DNA from: JAFDWI01 sp964449375
Lineage (GTDB): Bacteria; Actinomycetota; Acidimicrobiia; Acidimicrobiales; Iamiaceae
Length of the DNA stretch: 49,434 nt
Reading direction: 5' to 3'
Assembly: GCA_964449375.1 (NCBI GenBank)
Contig: CAYVAS010000014.1
Location: forward strand, 1 to 49,434
The translations under genes were made by a program, and so were the position numbers. A model generated the notes under the pieces. The model was not told the origin of the DNA. It saw nothing but the letters and a program-made list of their open reading frames with translations, and made no database searches. Of this stretch, positions 8,317-15,780 are shown piece by piece. The first letter of the stretch is position 1. Each line of letters opens with the position of its first letter.

Positions 8317-8783
8317 GCCCGACCGAACGCGACGGCCCGAGCCGGGTCGAGCGCTTCCAGCCGCCGACCAGCGAGGCGACCGTCGAGTTCTGGGAGGCCA
8401 CTCGCGACGAGGTCTACCTGGTGCAGTGGTGCACCCGGTGTGACGACCCGATCTTTCACCCCCGTGAGGTCTGTCCAGGCTGTCTCCGCGACGACGCGCT
8501 TGAGTGGCGGCCCTCGGCGGGCACCGGCACGATCTACGCGCACAGCGTGCAGCACCGACCCGCACACCCGGGCATGGCGGCGCTGGTGCCCTACACCGTG
8601 GCGCTGGTCGACCTCGACGCCGGCAGCGGAGACGGGCGGACCATCCGGATCATGACCAACGTGGTCGACGCGGACGACGACGGCGCGGTGTCCAACGGCG
8701 ACCCGGTCGGCCTGGTGTGGGAACCCCTCGACGACGGCCGCAACCTCGCCAGCGTCCGGATCGCGCAGCGACCGGCACCGTGA
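8313..8783 (+). CDS. DUF35/OB-fold zinc-ribbon protein (acyl-CoA-binding partner)
   Basis: A 156-residue member of the DUF35 family: an N-terminal helix (SEATVEFWEATR), a rubredoxin-like zinc ribbon with Cys40, Cys43, Cys54 and Cys57, then an OB-fold. These proteins bind acyl-CoA for thiolase-like or MaoC-like partners and are needed for their activity or stability. The GTG start shares GTGA with the stop of the thiolase-like gene, so translation is likely coupled in a fixed ratio. Its own stop again shares GTGA with the Fur-like gene. Together with the upstream protein it probably forms one enzyme acting on a CoA-linked beta-hydroxy or keto acid; the substrate is unknown. Confidence 0.88.
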   Translation: MSPTERDGPSRVERFQPPTSEATVEFWEATRDEVYLVQWCTRCDDPIFHPREVCPGCLRDDALEWRPSAGTGTIYAHSVQHRPAHPGMAALVPYTVALVDLDAGSGDGRTIRIMTNVVDADDDGAVSNGDPVGLVWEPLDDGRNLASVRIAQRPAP

Positions 8784-9226
8784 CCACCCCCGTCGATCGG
8801 CCGCCCGCCGCGCCCGCCGACCGTGCCGAGGCGGTCGGGCGGATCCGCGCCCACGGCGGCCGGGTCACCGCCGCCAAACGCACCGTGCTCGATCTGCTCT
8901 ACGGCGCCGGGCCGCCCCGTACCGCCGAACAGTTCGCGGACGCGGCGCACGGGGTGGACCGTTCGGTGGTCTACCGGTGTCTGCGCCAGTTCGAGGAGCT
9001 GGGGATCGCCGAGCACGTGCATCTGGGCCACGGCCAGGCGGTGTACCGCCGGCGGGGACTGCCCACCGTGCCGGTGGCCTGCGCCTCGTGTGGGGCGGTC
9101 GTCGAACTGGACCGCGGCGAGCTACGCGACCTGGAGCGGATCGTGGCCGACCGCACCGGAACCGAACTCGACCTGGTGCACTTTCCCCTCACCGGGCGGT
9201 GCGCCGCCTGCCGGGCCGCCGACTGA
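8780..9226 (+). CDS. Fur-family transcriptional regulator with an atypical metal site
   Basis: A 148-residue Fur-fold regulator. The winged helix is clear (RVTAAKRTVLDLL, then VDRSVVYRCLRQFEELGIA at 59-77), followed by a dimerisation domain with two structural zinc pairs, Cys101-x2-Cys104 and Cys141-x2-Cys144. The usual histidine-rich stretch before the first CxxC (HHxHxxC) is missing: the protein reads GLPTVPVAC there. Histidines instead occur at 79, 81, 84 (HVHLGH) and 134. It is joined by GTGA to DUF35 upstream and lies 102 bases before the cobalt/nickel transporter, so it may control either. A Zur-, Nur- or non-metal-sensing role cannot be separated by sequence alone. Confidence 0.85.
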   Translation: MTTPVDRPPAAPADRAEAVGRIRAHGGRVTAAKRTVLDLLYGAGPPRTAEQFADAAHGVDRSVVYRCLRQFEELGIAEHVHLGHGQAVYRRRGLPTVPVACASCGAVVELDRGELRDLERIVADRTGTELDLVHFPLTGRCAACRAAD

Positions 9227-9328
9227 GCACCGCCCCCGGCGTGTTCCGTTATCGCCATTGGCTTGTGATAGGACGGGCGGGCCTCGTCGAGTCGTTCCAC
9301 ACCCGCTCCGCTCCGAAAGGCCCGTCTC

Positions 9329-10327
9329 ATGATCGTCGCCATGCACGCCCCGGACGGTTTTCTGGAACCTTCGGTCGCGGTCGCCACGGCGCTGATCAGC
9401 GTGGTGATGCTGGGCTGGTGCCTGCGCCGATCGGCCGCTGAGCTCGACGACCGTCAGGTTCCGCTGGCCGGCCTGGCGGCCGCGTTCATCTTCGCCGCGC
9501 AGATGTTCAACTTCCCCGTCGCCGCGGGAACCACCGGCCACCTGCTGGGCGGGGCGCTGGCCGCGATCCTGCTGGGACCCTGGGTCGGCACGATCGTGGT
9601 GACCGTGGTGGTGGTGATCCAGGCGTTGGTGTTCGCCGACGGTGGGATCAGCGCGCTCGGCTACAACGTGGTCAACATGGCGATCGTCCCCGCCTTCGGC
9701 GGCTGGGCCCTGTTCGGGGTGTTCCGCCGGCTGCTGCCCGACGACGCCGGCGGGGTGGTGGGCGCCACCGGGCTGGCCGCGGGCCTGTCGGTGGTGCTCT
9801 CGGCGGTCGCCTTTTCGCTGGAGTGGCTCTTCGGGGCGTCCGCGCCGGTGCCGTTCGACACCGTGTTCACCGCGATGGTCGGGGTGCACGCGCTCATCGG
9901 CATCGGCGAAGGAGTGCTCAGCGCGTTGGTGGTGGCCGCGGTGCTGGCCACCCGTCCCGACCTGGTCCGCGGCGCCCGTGACCTGGCCGCAGAGCGGCTC
10001 GCCGGACGGGCCCGGGTCGGAGCCAGGACCTTCGTGCTGGCCGCGTTGGCCGGCGCCGTGGTGTTCGCCACCGTGGTCTCCCAGTTCGCCGTGGACGAAC
10101 CCGACGGCCTCGAACGGGTCGCCGCCGACCACGGCTTCGCCGAGGTCGCCGGGGACCACGCGTTGACCGGGTCGCCCTTCGCCGACTACGCCACCGCGGG
10201 CATCACCAACCCCACGGCCTCGCTCGCGGTCGCCGGGTTGGCCGGCACCACCCTGGCCCTGGTCGTGGGTTACGGGCTGGCCACGGCGTCGCGGCGCGGG
10301 CCGCGCCCGCCGCTCGCCGGGACGTGA
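9329..10327 (+). CDS. cbiM: CbiM-type cobalt/nickel ECF transporter substrate-binding membrane protein with PDGLE domain
   Basis: The S-component and permease of an energy-coupling-factor transporter for Co2+ or Ni2+. It has the family's HAPDGFL amino-terminal motif, seven or so membrane helices, and a C-terminal extension carrying PDGLERVAADHGF between two more helices (about 230-320), the CbiN-like PDGLE module. In the family, the N-terminal amino group and the His at position 2 coordinate the metal. Here the ATG with a good ribosome site (GAAAGG, eight bases) gives MIVAMHAPDGF; the ATG at 9341 would give the canonical MH start but lacks good spacing. It overlaps cbiQ by GTGA. Metal choice (Co or Ni) is not clear. 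Confidence 0.9.
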   Translation: MIVAMHAPDGFLEPSVAVATALISVVMLGWCLRRSAAELDDRQVPLAGLAAAFIFAAQMFNFPVAAGTTGHLLGGALAAILLGPWVGTIVVTVVVVIQALVFADGGISALGYNVVNMAIVPAFGGWALFGVFRRLLPDDAGGVVGATGLAAGLSVVLSAVAFSLEWLFGASAPVPFDTVFTAMVGVHALIGIGEGVLSALVVAAVLATRPDLVRGARDLAAERLAGRARVGARTFVLAALAGAVVFATVVSQFAVDEPDGLERVAADHGFAEVAGDHALTGSPFADYATAGITNPTASLAVAGLAGTTLALVVGYGLATASRRGPRPPLAGT

Positions 10328-11103
10328 GCGACCCGCGAGGCACCGGGCGGGTCGACGGCCTGGCGGTGCCGGGTGACTCGCCGGTGCACCGGCTGGACGC
10401 CGCGGCCAAGCTCGCCGGACTGGTGGGATTCGTGGTGATCGTCGCGGTCACCCCTCGACGAGCCGTGGGCTTGTTCGTCGTGGACGCCGCGCTGGTCGTG
10501 GCGGCGGTGGTCGTCGCCGGGATCCCGGCCCGGGTGATGCTGACCCGCCTGGTGGCGGTGGTCCCGTTCGTCGCGTTCGCCTTCGCCCTGCCCTTCATCG
10601 GCTCCGGCCCGCAGGTCGACGTCGCCGGGGTGTCGATGGCCGCCGAAGGGCTCTGGGCGGCGTGGGGCATCGTCGCCAAGGCCCTGCTCGGCGCCGCCGC
10701 GTCGATCCTGGTGGTGGCCACCACCAGCCTGCCCGAGCTGCTGCGCGGGCTGGGTCGGTTGCGGATGCCGGCGGTGATGGTGGCGATCGTCGCGGTCATG
10801 GTGCGCTACGTCGACCTGGTCGCCGACCAGCTCGCCCGGATGCGCCGCGCCATGACCGCGCGGGGCCACGACCCGAGGTGGTTCTGGCAGGCCCGACCCA
10901 TCGCCTCGTCGGTCGGCACACTCTTCGTCCGCTCCTATGAACGTGGCGAACGGGTGCACCTGGCCATGGTCGCCCGGGGCTTCGACGGCCACCTGCCGCC
11001 CGTCGACCCGCCGGCGCCTGCCTCGCGGGTCGCACCGGTCTGGGCGGCCGTGCCCGCGCTGGTCGCCGCCCTGGACCTCGTGGCGTGGGTGATGGTGACG
11101 TGA
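10324..11103 (+). CDS. cbiQ: CbiQ-type ECF transporter transmembrane (T) component
   Basis: A 259-residue energy-coupling membrane protein. It begins with a cytoplasmic stretch (SPVHRLDAAAKL), has about five helices, and near residues 205-225 carries SYERGERVHLAMVARGF, the coupling-helix Arg-Gly motif of CbiQ/EcfT proteins that contacts the ATPase. The GTG start overlaps the cbiM stop by four bases and its own stop overlaps cbiO the same way, giving a compact MQO operon. CbiN is not separate because a PDGLE module is fused to CbiM. Confidence 0.93.
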   Translation: MSDPRGTGRVDGLAVPGDSPVHRLDAAAKLAGLVGFVVIVAVTPRRAVGLFVVDAALVVAAVVVAGIPARVMLTRLVAVVPFVAFAFALPFIGSGPQVDVAGVSMAAEGLWAAWGIVAKALLGAAASILVVATTSLPELLRGLGRLRMPAVMVAIVAVMVRYVDLVADQLARMRRAMTARGHDPRWFWQARPIASSVGTLFVRSYERGERVHLAMVARGFDGHLPPVDPPAPASRVAPVWAAVPALVAALDLVAWVMVT

Positions 11104-11840
11104 GTCGACCCGCGCCCGCGGTCCGGGTCGCGGGGCTGGGATTCACCTATCCGGGTCGTCCCGCGCCGGTGCTCGACGGTCTGGATCTCGAGGTCGCCGT
11201 CGGCGAGCGGGTCGCGGTGCTGGGGCCGAACGGGTCGGGTAAGACGACGTTCGCGCTGCACCTGAACGGCCTGGTCGAGTTGCAGTCCGGCCGGATCGAG
11301 ATCGCCGGCGAGGCGCTCGGACCCGACACGCTGCGGGCGATCCGGCGGGCGGTGGGGCTGGTGTTCCAGGATCCCGACGATCAGCTCTTCATGACCACCG
11401 TACGGGACGACGTCGCCTTCGGGCCGGCCAACCTGGGGCTCCGCGACGCGGAGCTGGACGCCGCGGTGCGCGACGCACTGGATGCAGCCGGCGCCGCCGC
11501 GCTCGCCGACCGGGTGCCCCACCACCTGAGCCAGGGCGAGAAGCGTCGGGCCGCGATCGCCACGGTGCTGGCGATGCGACCCGAGATCCTGGTGCTCGAC
11601 GAACCCACCTCGGGACTGGATCCGGCCGGCACGAGGGAGCTGGCCGATCTCCTCGGAACGCTCACCTCGACCCAGATCATCGTCACCCACGATCTGCCGT
11701 TCGCCCTGGCGGTGTGCACCCGGGCGGTCGTCCTCGCCGAGGGCCGCATCGCCGCCGACGGCCCCGTCGAGGAGCTCCTCGCCGACACCGACCTGCTCGC
11801 CCGTCACCGACTCGAGTTTCCCCTCGGCGACCGCCGCTGA
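11100..11840 (+). CDS. cbiO: CbiO-type ECF transporter ATPase
   Basis: The 246-residue ATPase that powers the cobalt/nickel importer. Motifs in order: Walker A LGPNGSGKTT near residue 40, Q-loop VFQDPDDQLF, signature LSQGEKRR (a common CbiO variant of LSGGQ), Walker B ILVLDEPTSGLDP and the switch histidine in IIVTHDLP. The FQDPDDQLF Q-loop is typical of CbiO and EcfA proteins. A single ATPase gene suggests a homodimer. The GTG start overlaps cbiQ by four bases. A strong hairpin 65 bases after the stop ends the unit. Confidence 0.93.
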   Translation: MSRPAPAVRVAGLGFTYPGRPAPVLDGLDLEVAVGERVAVLGPNGSGKTTFALHLNGLVELQSGRIEIAGEALGPDTLRAIRRAVGLVFQDPDDQLFMTTVRDDVAFGPANLGLRDAELDAAVRDALDAAGAAALADRVPHHLSQGEKRRAAIATVLAMRPEILVLDEPTSGLDPAGTRELADLLGTLTSTQIIVTHDLPFALAVCTRAVVLAEGRIAADGPVEELLADTDLLARHRLEFPLGDRR

Positions 11841-11905
11841 CGCTCGCCCGTTCCGCTTCGACCACCCCCGGCCTGGCCTCGGCCTGCCCCCGGCCTGCCC
11901 CCCAG

Positions 11906-11958
11906 GCGAAATTCGGAGCGAAAAGGTCGATATGCCGCCTTTTCGCTCCGAATTTCGC
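11906..11958. repeat. 21-bp perfect inverted repeat, copy 1 of a dispersed hairpin; likely terminator
   Basis: Arms of 21 bases, 11906-11926 and 11938-11958, are perfectly complementary with an 11-base loop (TCGATATGCCG). The element sits between the converging cbiO and P450 genes. A second copy with nearly the same arms lies at 24596-24646. From 11959 to 11998 the plus strand is G-rich, so the P450 transcript is C-rich just before it meets the hairpin. It probably terminates both genes. The identical arm sequence at two loci suggests a repeated genomic element. Confidence 0.8.
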
Positions 11959-11998
11959 AGAGAGGTCGGGGGTCGGGGGTCGGGGCGGGGGGATCGGG

Positions 11999-13261
11999 TC
12001 AGGCGCCGACGGGGGCCGACGGGGTGAAGCGCACCGGCAGGTGCTTGAGACCACCCACCAGCGGGATGCCCATCGCGTGCAACGGCACCGCGTCGCCCAC
12101 GACCTCGAGGTCGCCCAGGCGCTGGAACATCCGGCGGAACCCCACCGAGAGCTCCCGACGGGCCAGGTGCGCGCCCAGACAGAAGTGCGGGCCCGGGCCG
12201 CCGAAGCCCAGGTGGTTGTTCGGGTCGCGCCGCACGTCGAAGACCTCCGGGTCGTCGAACACGCGCGGGTCCCGGTTGGCGATCCCGTAGAACAGCACCA
12301 TCCGGTCGCCTTCGGAGAACTGGTGACCCGACACCTCCACGTCGCCGGTGGCGGTGCGTCGCATGAAGGTGACCGGCGAGGCGTACCGCACGATCTCCTC
12401 CACCGCGGTGGGGGTCACCTCGTCGGGGTCGGCCATCCAGATGGCCCGCTGGTCGGGGTGCTGGCTGAGCAGGTTGGTGCCGTGGCTGAGCGCGTTGCGG
12501 GTCGTGTCGTTGCCCGCCACCGCCAGCAGGATGAAGAACGCCCCCAGCTCGTCGGGAGCGAGCATGTCCTCGTCGACGTCGTTGAACACCAACTTGGTGG
12601 TCAGATCGTCCGCGGGATTCCGGCGCCGGTGGTCGGCCAGTTCCCGCATGAGCGCCGTCAGTTCCTCTCCTGCACCGAACAGGGCGGAGATGATGTCGTC
12701 GCCTTCGAAGGAGTCCGGGTCGCCCGCGCCCAGGATCACGTTGGTCGCCGCCAGCACGGTGTCGAATTCGCTGCGGGGAATGCCCATCATGTCGCAGATG
12801 ACCAGCAGCGGGTAGGGCTGGGAGAACACCTCGACCAGGTCGGCCTCGCCCCGTTCACAGAAGCCGTCGATCACCTCGTCACAGATCCGTTCCACCGAGT
12901 CGAGCACGCCCTGGAGCTGGCGGGGGGTGAAGGACCGGGCCACGATGCCCCGCTGGCGGGCGTGGCGGGGGTCGTCCATGTTGATGAAGGATCCGAAGTA
13001 CTCCAGCGCCTCGGTGGGCATGTCGGGGATGTTGGTGGCGCCCCGTCCGGAACAGAAGTCCTCGGGCCGACGACTGATCTCGACCACCTCGGCGTGGCGG
13101 GTCACCGCGAAGAACTCGTCGGGCACACCGGTGAGCTGGTTCGGGCTCTCGGCGCAGGTGAAGGGTGCCGCTTCCCGAAGCTCGCCGAGTAGGGGCATGC
13201 GCTCCTCGAGCGGCAGCCGCCACAGGGTCGGGTCGGCGATGTCGATCTGGGTGACGCTCAT
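11999..13261 (-). CDS. Cytochrome P450
   Basis: A 420-residue bacterial class I P450. The I-helix oxygen-activation motif AGNDTTRN lies at about residues 248-255, the ExxR pair EEIVR near 288-292, and the heme loop FGGPGPHFCLGAHLARRE gives the thiolate ligand Cys361. The GNDTT and FGGGPHFCLG-like sequences resemble the CYP124/125/142 group that oxidises methyl-branched lipids and sterol side chains, an assignment I make only by feel. I chose the ATG at 13261 (MSVTQID) because a TACGAT -10 box lies exactly seven bases upstream; the ATG at 13270 would overlap that box. Redox partners are not encoded nearby. It follows the serine-hydrolase gene by 39 bases. Confidence 0.95.
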   Translation of the reverse strand: MSVTQIDIADPTLWRLPLEERMPLLGELREAAPFTCAESPNQLTGVPDEFFAVTRHAEVVEISRRPEDFCSGRGATNIPDMPTEALEYFGSFINMDDPRHARQRGIVARSFTPRQLQGVLDSVERICDEVIDGFCERGEADLVEVFSQPYPLLVICDMMGIPRSEFDTVLAATNVILGAGDPDSFEGDDIISALFGAGEELTALMRELADHRRRNPADDLTTKLVFNDVDEDMLAPDELGAFFILLAVAGNDTTRNALSHGTNLLSQHPDQRAIWMADPDEVTPTAVEEIVRYASPVTFMRRTATGDVEVSGHQFSEGDRMVLFYGIANRDPRVFDDPEVFDVRRDPNNHLGFGGPGPHFCLGAHLARRELSVGFRRMFQRLGDLEVVGDAVPLHAMGIPLVGGLKHLPVRFTPSAPVGA

Positions 13262-13268
13262 GGCCAGC

Positions 13269-13274
13269 ATCGTA
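13269..13274 (-). promoter_or_regulatory. -10 box for a leaderless P450 transcript
   Basis: TACGAT on the minus strand lies seven bases before the ATG at 13261. No ribosome site is present. It decides between two in-frame ATGs in favour of the downstream one. Confidence 0.5.
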
Positions 13275-13300
13275 GGAGCCCGCAGCGCCAGCCGGAGCGT

Positions 13301-14197
13301 TCAGTCCTCGGCGGCAAGCACCGGGTCGAGCTCGTTCAGCCCGGGTTGCGCGGCGAGGCGGTGCAGCCCGGCGAAGGCGCGGCACACGTCCTGGGCGGTC
13401 GCGAACCATTCGATCTGTTCGATGAATCGGGGCTCGGTGGTGAACCCGGTGGCGATCTCGGCGTTCGACCTCGGCGCGACCTGGTCGTCGAGAAAGGCCG
13501 TCTGCTCGTCGGGCGGGGTTGCCAGGTACTGCTCGCCCAGTCCCTCGGCGTAGTGCAACAGCAGCATCTCACGGGTGGTGAGCAGCGGCGTGTTGCGGTC
13601 GGCGTGGTCGGACCACCGGGCGAATTGGTCCTCCACGGCACCGCGGCCGACCAGGTCGATCAGCAGGTCGGTGGCGGTGTTGTCGCTGATAGCGATCATC
13701 TGCGTGGCCACGTGCTCGAGCGGGAACTCCGCCCCGGCCGGAGCGGCCTGCAGCGCACCGTCGACGCCTTCGTTACCGAGGCTGCGCACGTCGGGCACGG
13801 CGACCTGCTGAGCCCAGGCCAGGTCACCCGCGGCGACCGCTTCGGCCAGCGCGCCCAGCACGAACAGCTTGAACTGCGAGGCGATCGGGCGCACCGTGGT
13901 GGCGGCCTCGGCATGCACCGGTGCACACGTTCTGTCGTCGCCGACCCGAGCGGCCAGCAGGCTGGTCTGGCGGCCCAACTCACCCAGGGAGCGAGCGATC
14001 GGCGCCCAGGCGGCCGCCCCGGCCGAGGTGGAACCGGCCGGGGTGGTCGACGGTGCCGGTGCCGTGGTGGTCGCCGTCGAGGGCGACCCCGAACACGACG
14101 CCAGCACGAGCGCGGCCACCACGGCCACCACGGTGCTCACCCGCCCCGACGGGCGCGCCCCGTGCAGGCGAATCCGGTCGGTGGACGTGGCGATCAC
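13301..14197 (-). CDS. Serine hydrolase (class A beta-lactamase-like) lipoprotein, C-terminus apparently missing
   Basis: A 298-residue lipoprotein: signal helix with lipobox LASC, acylated Cys at residue 35, then a Thr/Pro/Ser linker. The penicillin-binding-type motifs are SQFK (SxxK, in PIASQFKLFVLG) and SDN (in AISDNTATDLL). The third motif, K-T/S-G, expected about 100 residues after SDN, is absent; the protein stops at LNELDPVLAAED, shortly before where I expect that motif. The 39 bases to the P450 start hold no continuation. The enzyme may be inactive, or use another layout. I chose GTG 14197 because GGAG lies six bases upstream; the frame is open to a GTG at 14239. It probably acts outside the membrane on cell-wall or ester substrates. 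Confidence 0.75.
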   Translation of the reverse strand: MIATSTDRIRLHGARPSGRVSTVVAVVAALVLASCSGSPSTATTTAPAPSTTPAGSTSAGAAAWAPIARSLGELGRQTSLLAARVGDDRTCAPVHAEAATTVRPIASQFKLFVLGALAEAVAAGDLAWAQQVAVPDVRSLGNEGVDGALQAAPAGAEFPLEHVATQMIAISDNTATDLLIDLVGRGAVEDQFARWSDHADRNTPLLTTREMLLLHYAEGLGEQYLATPPDEQTAFLDDQVAPRSNAEIATGFTTEPRFIEQIEWFATAQDVCRAFAGLHRLAAQPGLNELDPVLAAED

Positions 14198-14402
14198 GGT
14201 CGGCTCCGGCTCGTCTCGGCATCGGTGGGCGGGCCGCACCAGCGTACCGGGGGGAATTTGGAGGGCCGGGGCGGGGCCGGGGCTGGCCGTCGGGCGCCGA
14301 CCCGCCCAGCCGCGGTTTCCTTGACACCTGCCAAGACGCTACGGTCGCGGGGCACCGGTCGGGCCGGACCGGACGGCTCCACGGCACACAGGGGAAGCGA
14401 CC

Positions 14403-15770
14403 ATGTCGATCGAAACGTTGAAGGAACGGGTCCGTCGCCAGCGCGACGAGGTGCCCGCGATGTACGGCGACATCGACTTCGACGCCATCCCCGAGCGGCT
14501 CGCGCTCGAACCGGGCGCCGAGACCGACCTGCCACCCCAGGTGAAGGTCACCCGGGAGGAGCTCTTCGCCGACACCGAGCTGATCGACCTGATGGCCACC
14601 GCCACCATGCTCGGTGACATCGTGTGCGACGCCTACGTCGCCCGCATGCCCGACTACGGCATGCAGGAGTTGATCCGCATGGTCGTGCTCGCCTGCAGCG
14701 ACGGGTTGGAGGCGGTCGACGATCCTCCCGCCGAGCTGGTCGCCTTCATCGAATCCATGGAACACGTGCCCGACTGGATCGACCTCGACCTCATCGAGGA
14801 AGGCGCCCGCGCTGAACGGGTCGTCGCCGCGCTGGCCTCGCCGTACGCGATCCGGGGGGCGTTCCTGGCGACGTTCCTCAACCAGTACGCGGCACTGCCC
14901 ATGGCGATCACCGGCTCGCTGTCGGACAAGCGGGCCGCCCAGCGCGTGAACGAGACCGCCTTGTTCTTCGCCTCCACGGTCCTGCCCGGCGGCATGCGCC
15001 GGGACGGACCCGGGTTCCATGCCGCGGCGATGGTGCGCCTGATGCACTCGATGGTCCGCTACAACGCCCTGACCCGTACCCGCTGGGACCAGAGCCGATT
15101 CGGGATCCCGATCCCCCAGGTCGACCAGATGCCCGCGGGCCTCATCGGCGCGTTCCTGCTGTCCGCCGAGGTGGTGCGATCCGGGCGCAGCACCTACGAC
15201 GCCACCGAGCGCGCCCAGATCGAGTTGTCGCGCTACCGGTGCCACCTGCTGGGCCTGCCCGAGGAGCTGCTGCCCACCGACCCCGAGCAGATGATCGCGG
15301 TGTTCCTGGCCCGGGCCGCGACGCTGCGCAAGGGCTTCGACGACGACACCTGCGGGGAACTGGTGCGGGCCACGATGGCCGCGTACCTGCGCCCAAACCG
15401 CTCGATCCCCAACCGGATCGCCGAGTCGATCGAGAAGGCGTTCTCGACCGCGTTCTTCATCCGGGTGTTCCTCGACGGAGACGAGGAGCGGGCCGCGGAG
15501 ATGGGCGTGAACCTGTCGGCGGCCGACAAGCTGCGCGTCGCGGCAACCGGGCCGCTGATCTTCGGTCGACTCAAGACGGTGCAACTGCTCAACAAGGTCC
15601 CGCCCCTGCGACCCCTCACCGACGTGGCGGTGACCTGGACGCTGCGCCAGCGGCTCAAGGGCTACGGCCAGGCCGAGTTCCGCACCGACGCCTCGACCTA
15701 CACCCACGGTCGGCGGGCCTCGTCGAAGCGTTCCCGTGCCGCCGAGACGCCCGAGGCCGTGTCGGCCTGA
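14403..15770 (+). CDS. MpaB/DUF2236-type oxygenase
   Basis: A 455-residue protein of the oxygenase MpaB (DUF2236) family, which includes heme-dependent enzymes such as the fungal mycophenolate-pathway MpaB and the rubber-cleaving Lcp. It is mostly helical and has FHAAAMVRLMHSMVRYNAL around residues 205-225, with the histidine-arginine cluster typical of the family, and AYLRPNRSIPNRIAESIEKAF near 325. GGGGAAG lies before the ATG. A TTGACA (14321-14326) and a TACGGT (14340-14345) lie upstream, though only 13 bases apart. It converges on the PPOX gene with ten bases between the stops. The reaction and substrate are unknown. Confidence 0.8.
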   Translation: MSIETLKERVRRQRDEVPAMYGDIDFDAIPERLALEPGAETDLPPQVKVTREELFADTELIDLMATATMLGDIVCDAYVARMPDYGMQELIRMVVLACSDGLEAVDDPPAELVAFIESMEHVPDWIDLDLIEEGARAERVVAALASPYAIRGAFLATFLNQYAALPMAITGSLSDKRAAQRVNETALFFASTVLPGGMRRDGPGFHAAAMVRLMHSMVRYNALTRTRWDQSRFGIPIPQVDQMPAGLIGAFLLSAEVVRSGRSTYDATERAQIELSRYRCHLLGLPEELLPTDPEQMIAVFLARAATLRKGFDDDTCGELVRATMAAYLRPNRSIPNRIAESIEKAFSTAFFIRVFLDGDEERAAEMGVNLSAADKLRVAATGPLIFGRLKTVQLLNKVPPLRPLTDVAVTWTLRQRLKGYGQAEFRTDASTYTHGRRASSKRSRAAETPEAVSA

Positions 15771-15780
15771 CGCCCCGGGT

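Noticed and set aside
9227..9328. Cobalamin riboswitch upstream of cbiM
   Set aside because: The gap is only 102 bases and shows no B12-box-like GCCACTG core or the expected multi-stem layout. A weak TATC...GATA symmetry near 9250-9273 is too imperfect to call an operator.
13262..13300. Frameshifted remainder of the serine hydrolase
   Set aside because: Only 39 bases separate it from the P450; no frame there or into the P450 start encodes a KTG-like segment.
13980..15707. Long minus-strand open frame opposite the MpaB-type gene
   Set aside because: Composition is shadow-like (Gly/Arg/His/Gln) with no domain features, whereas the plus strand encodes a recognisable family.
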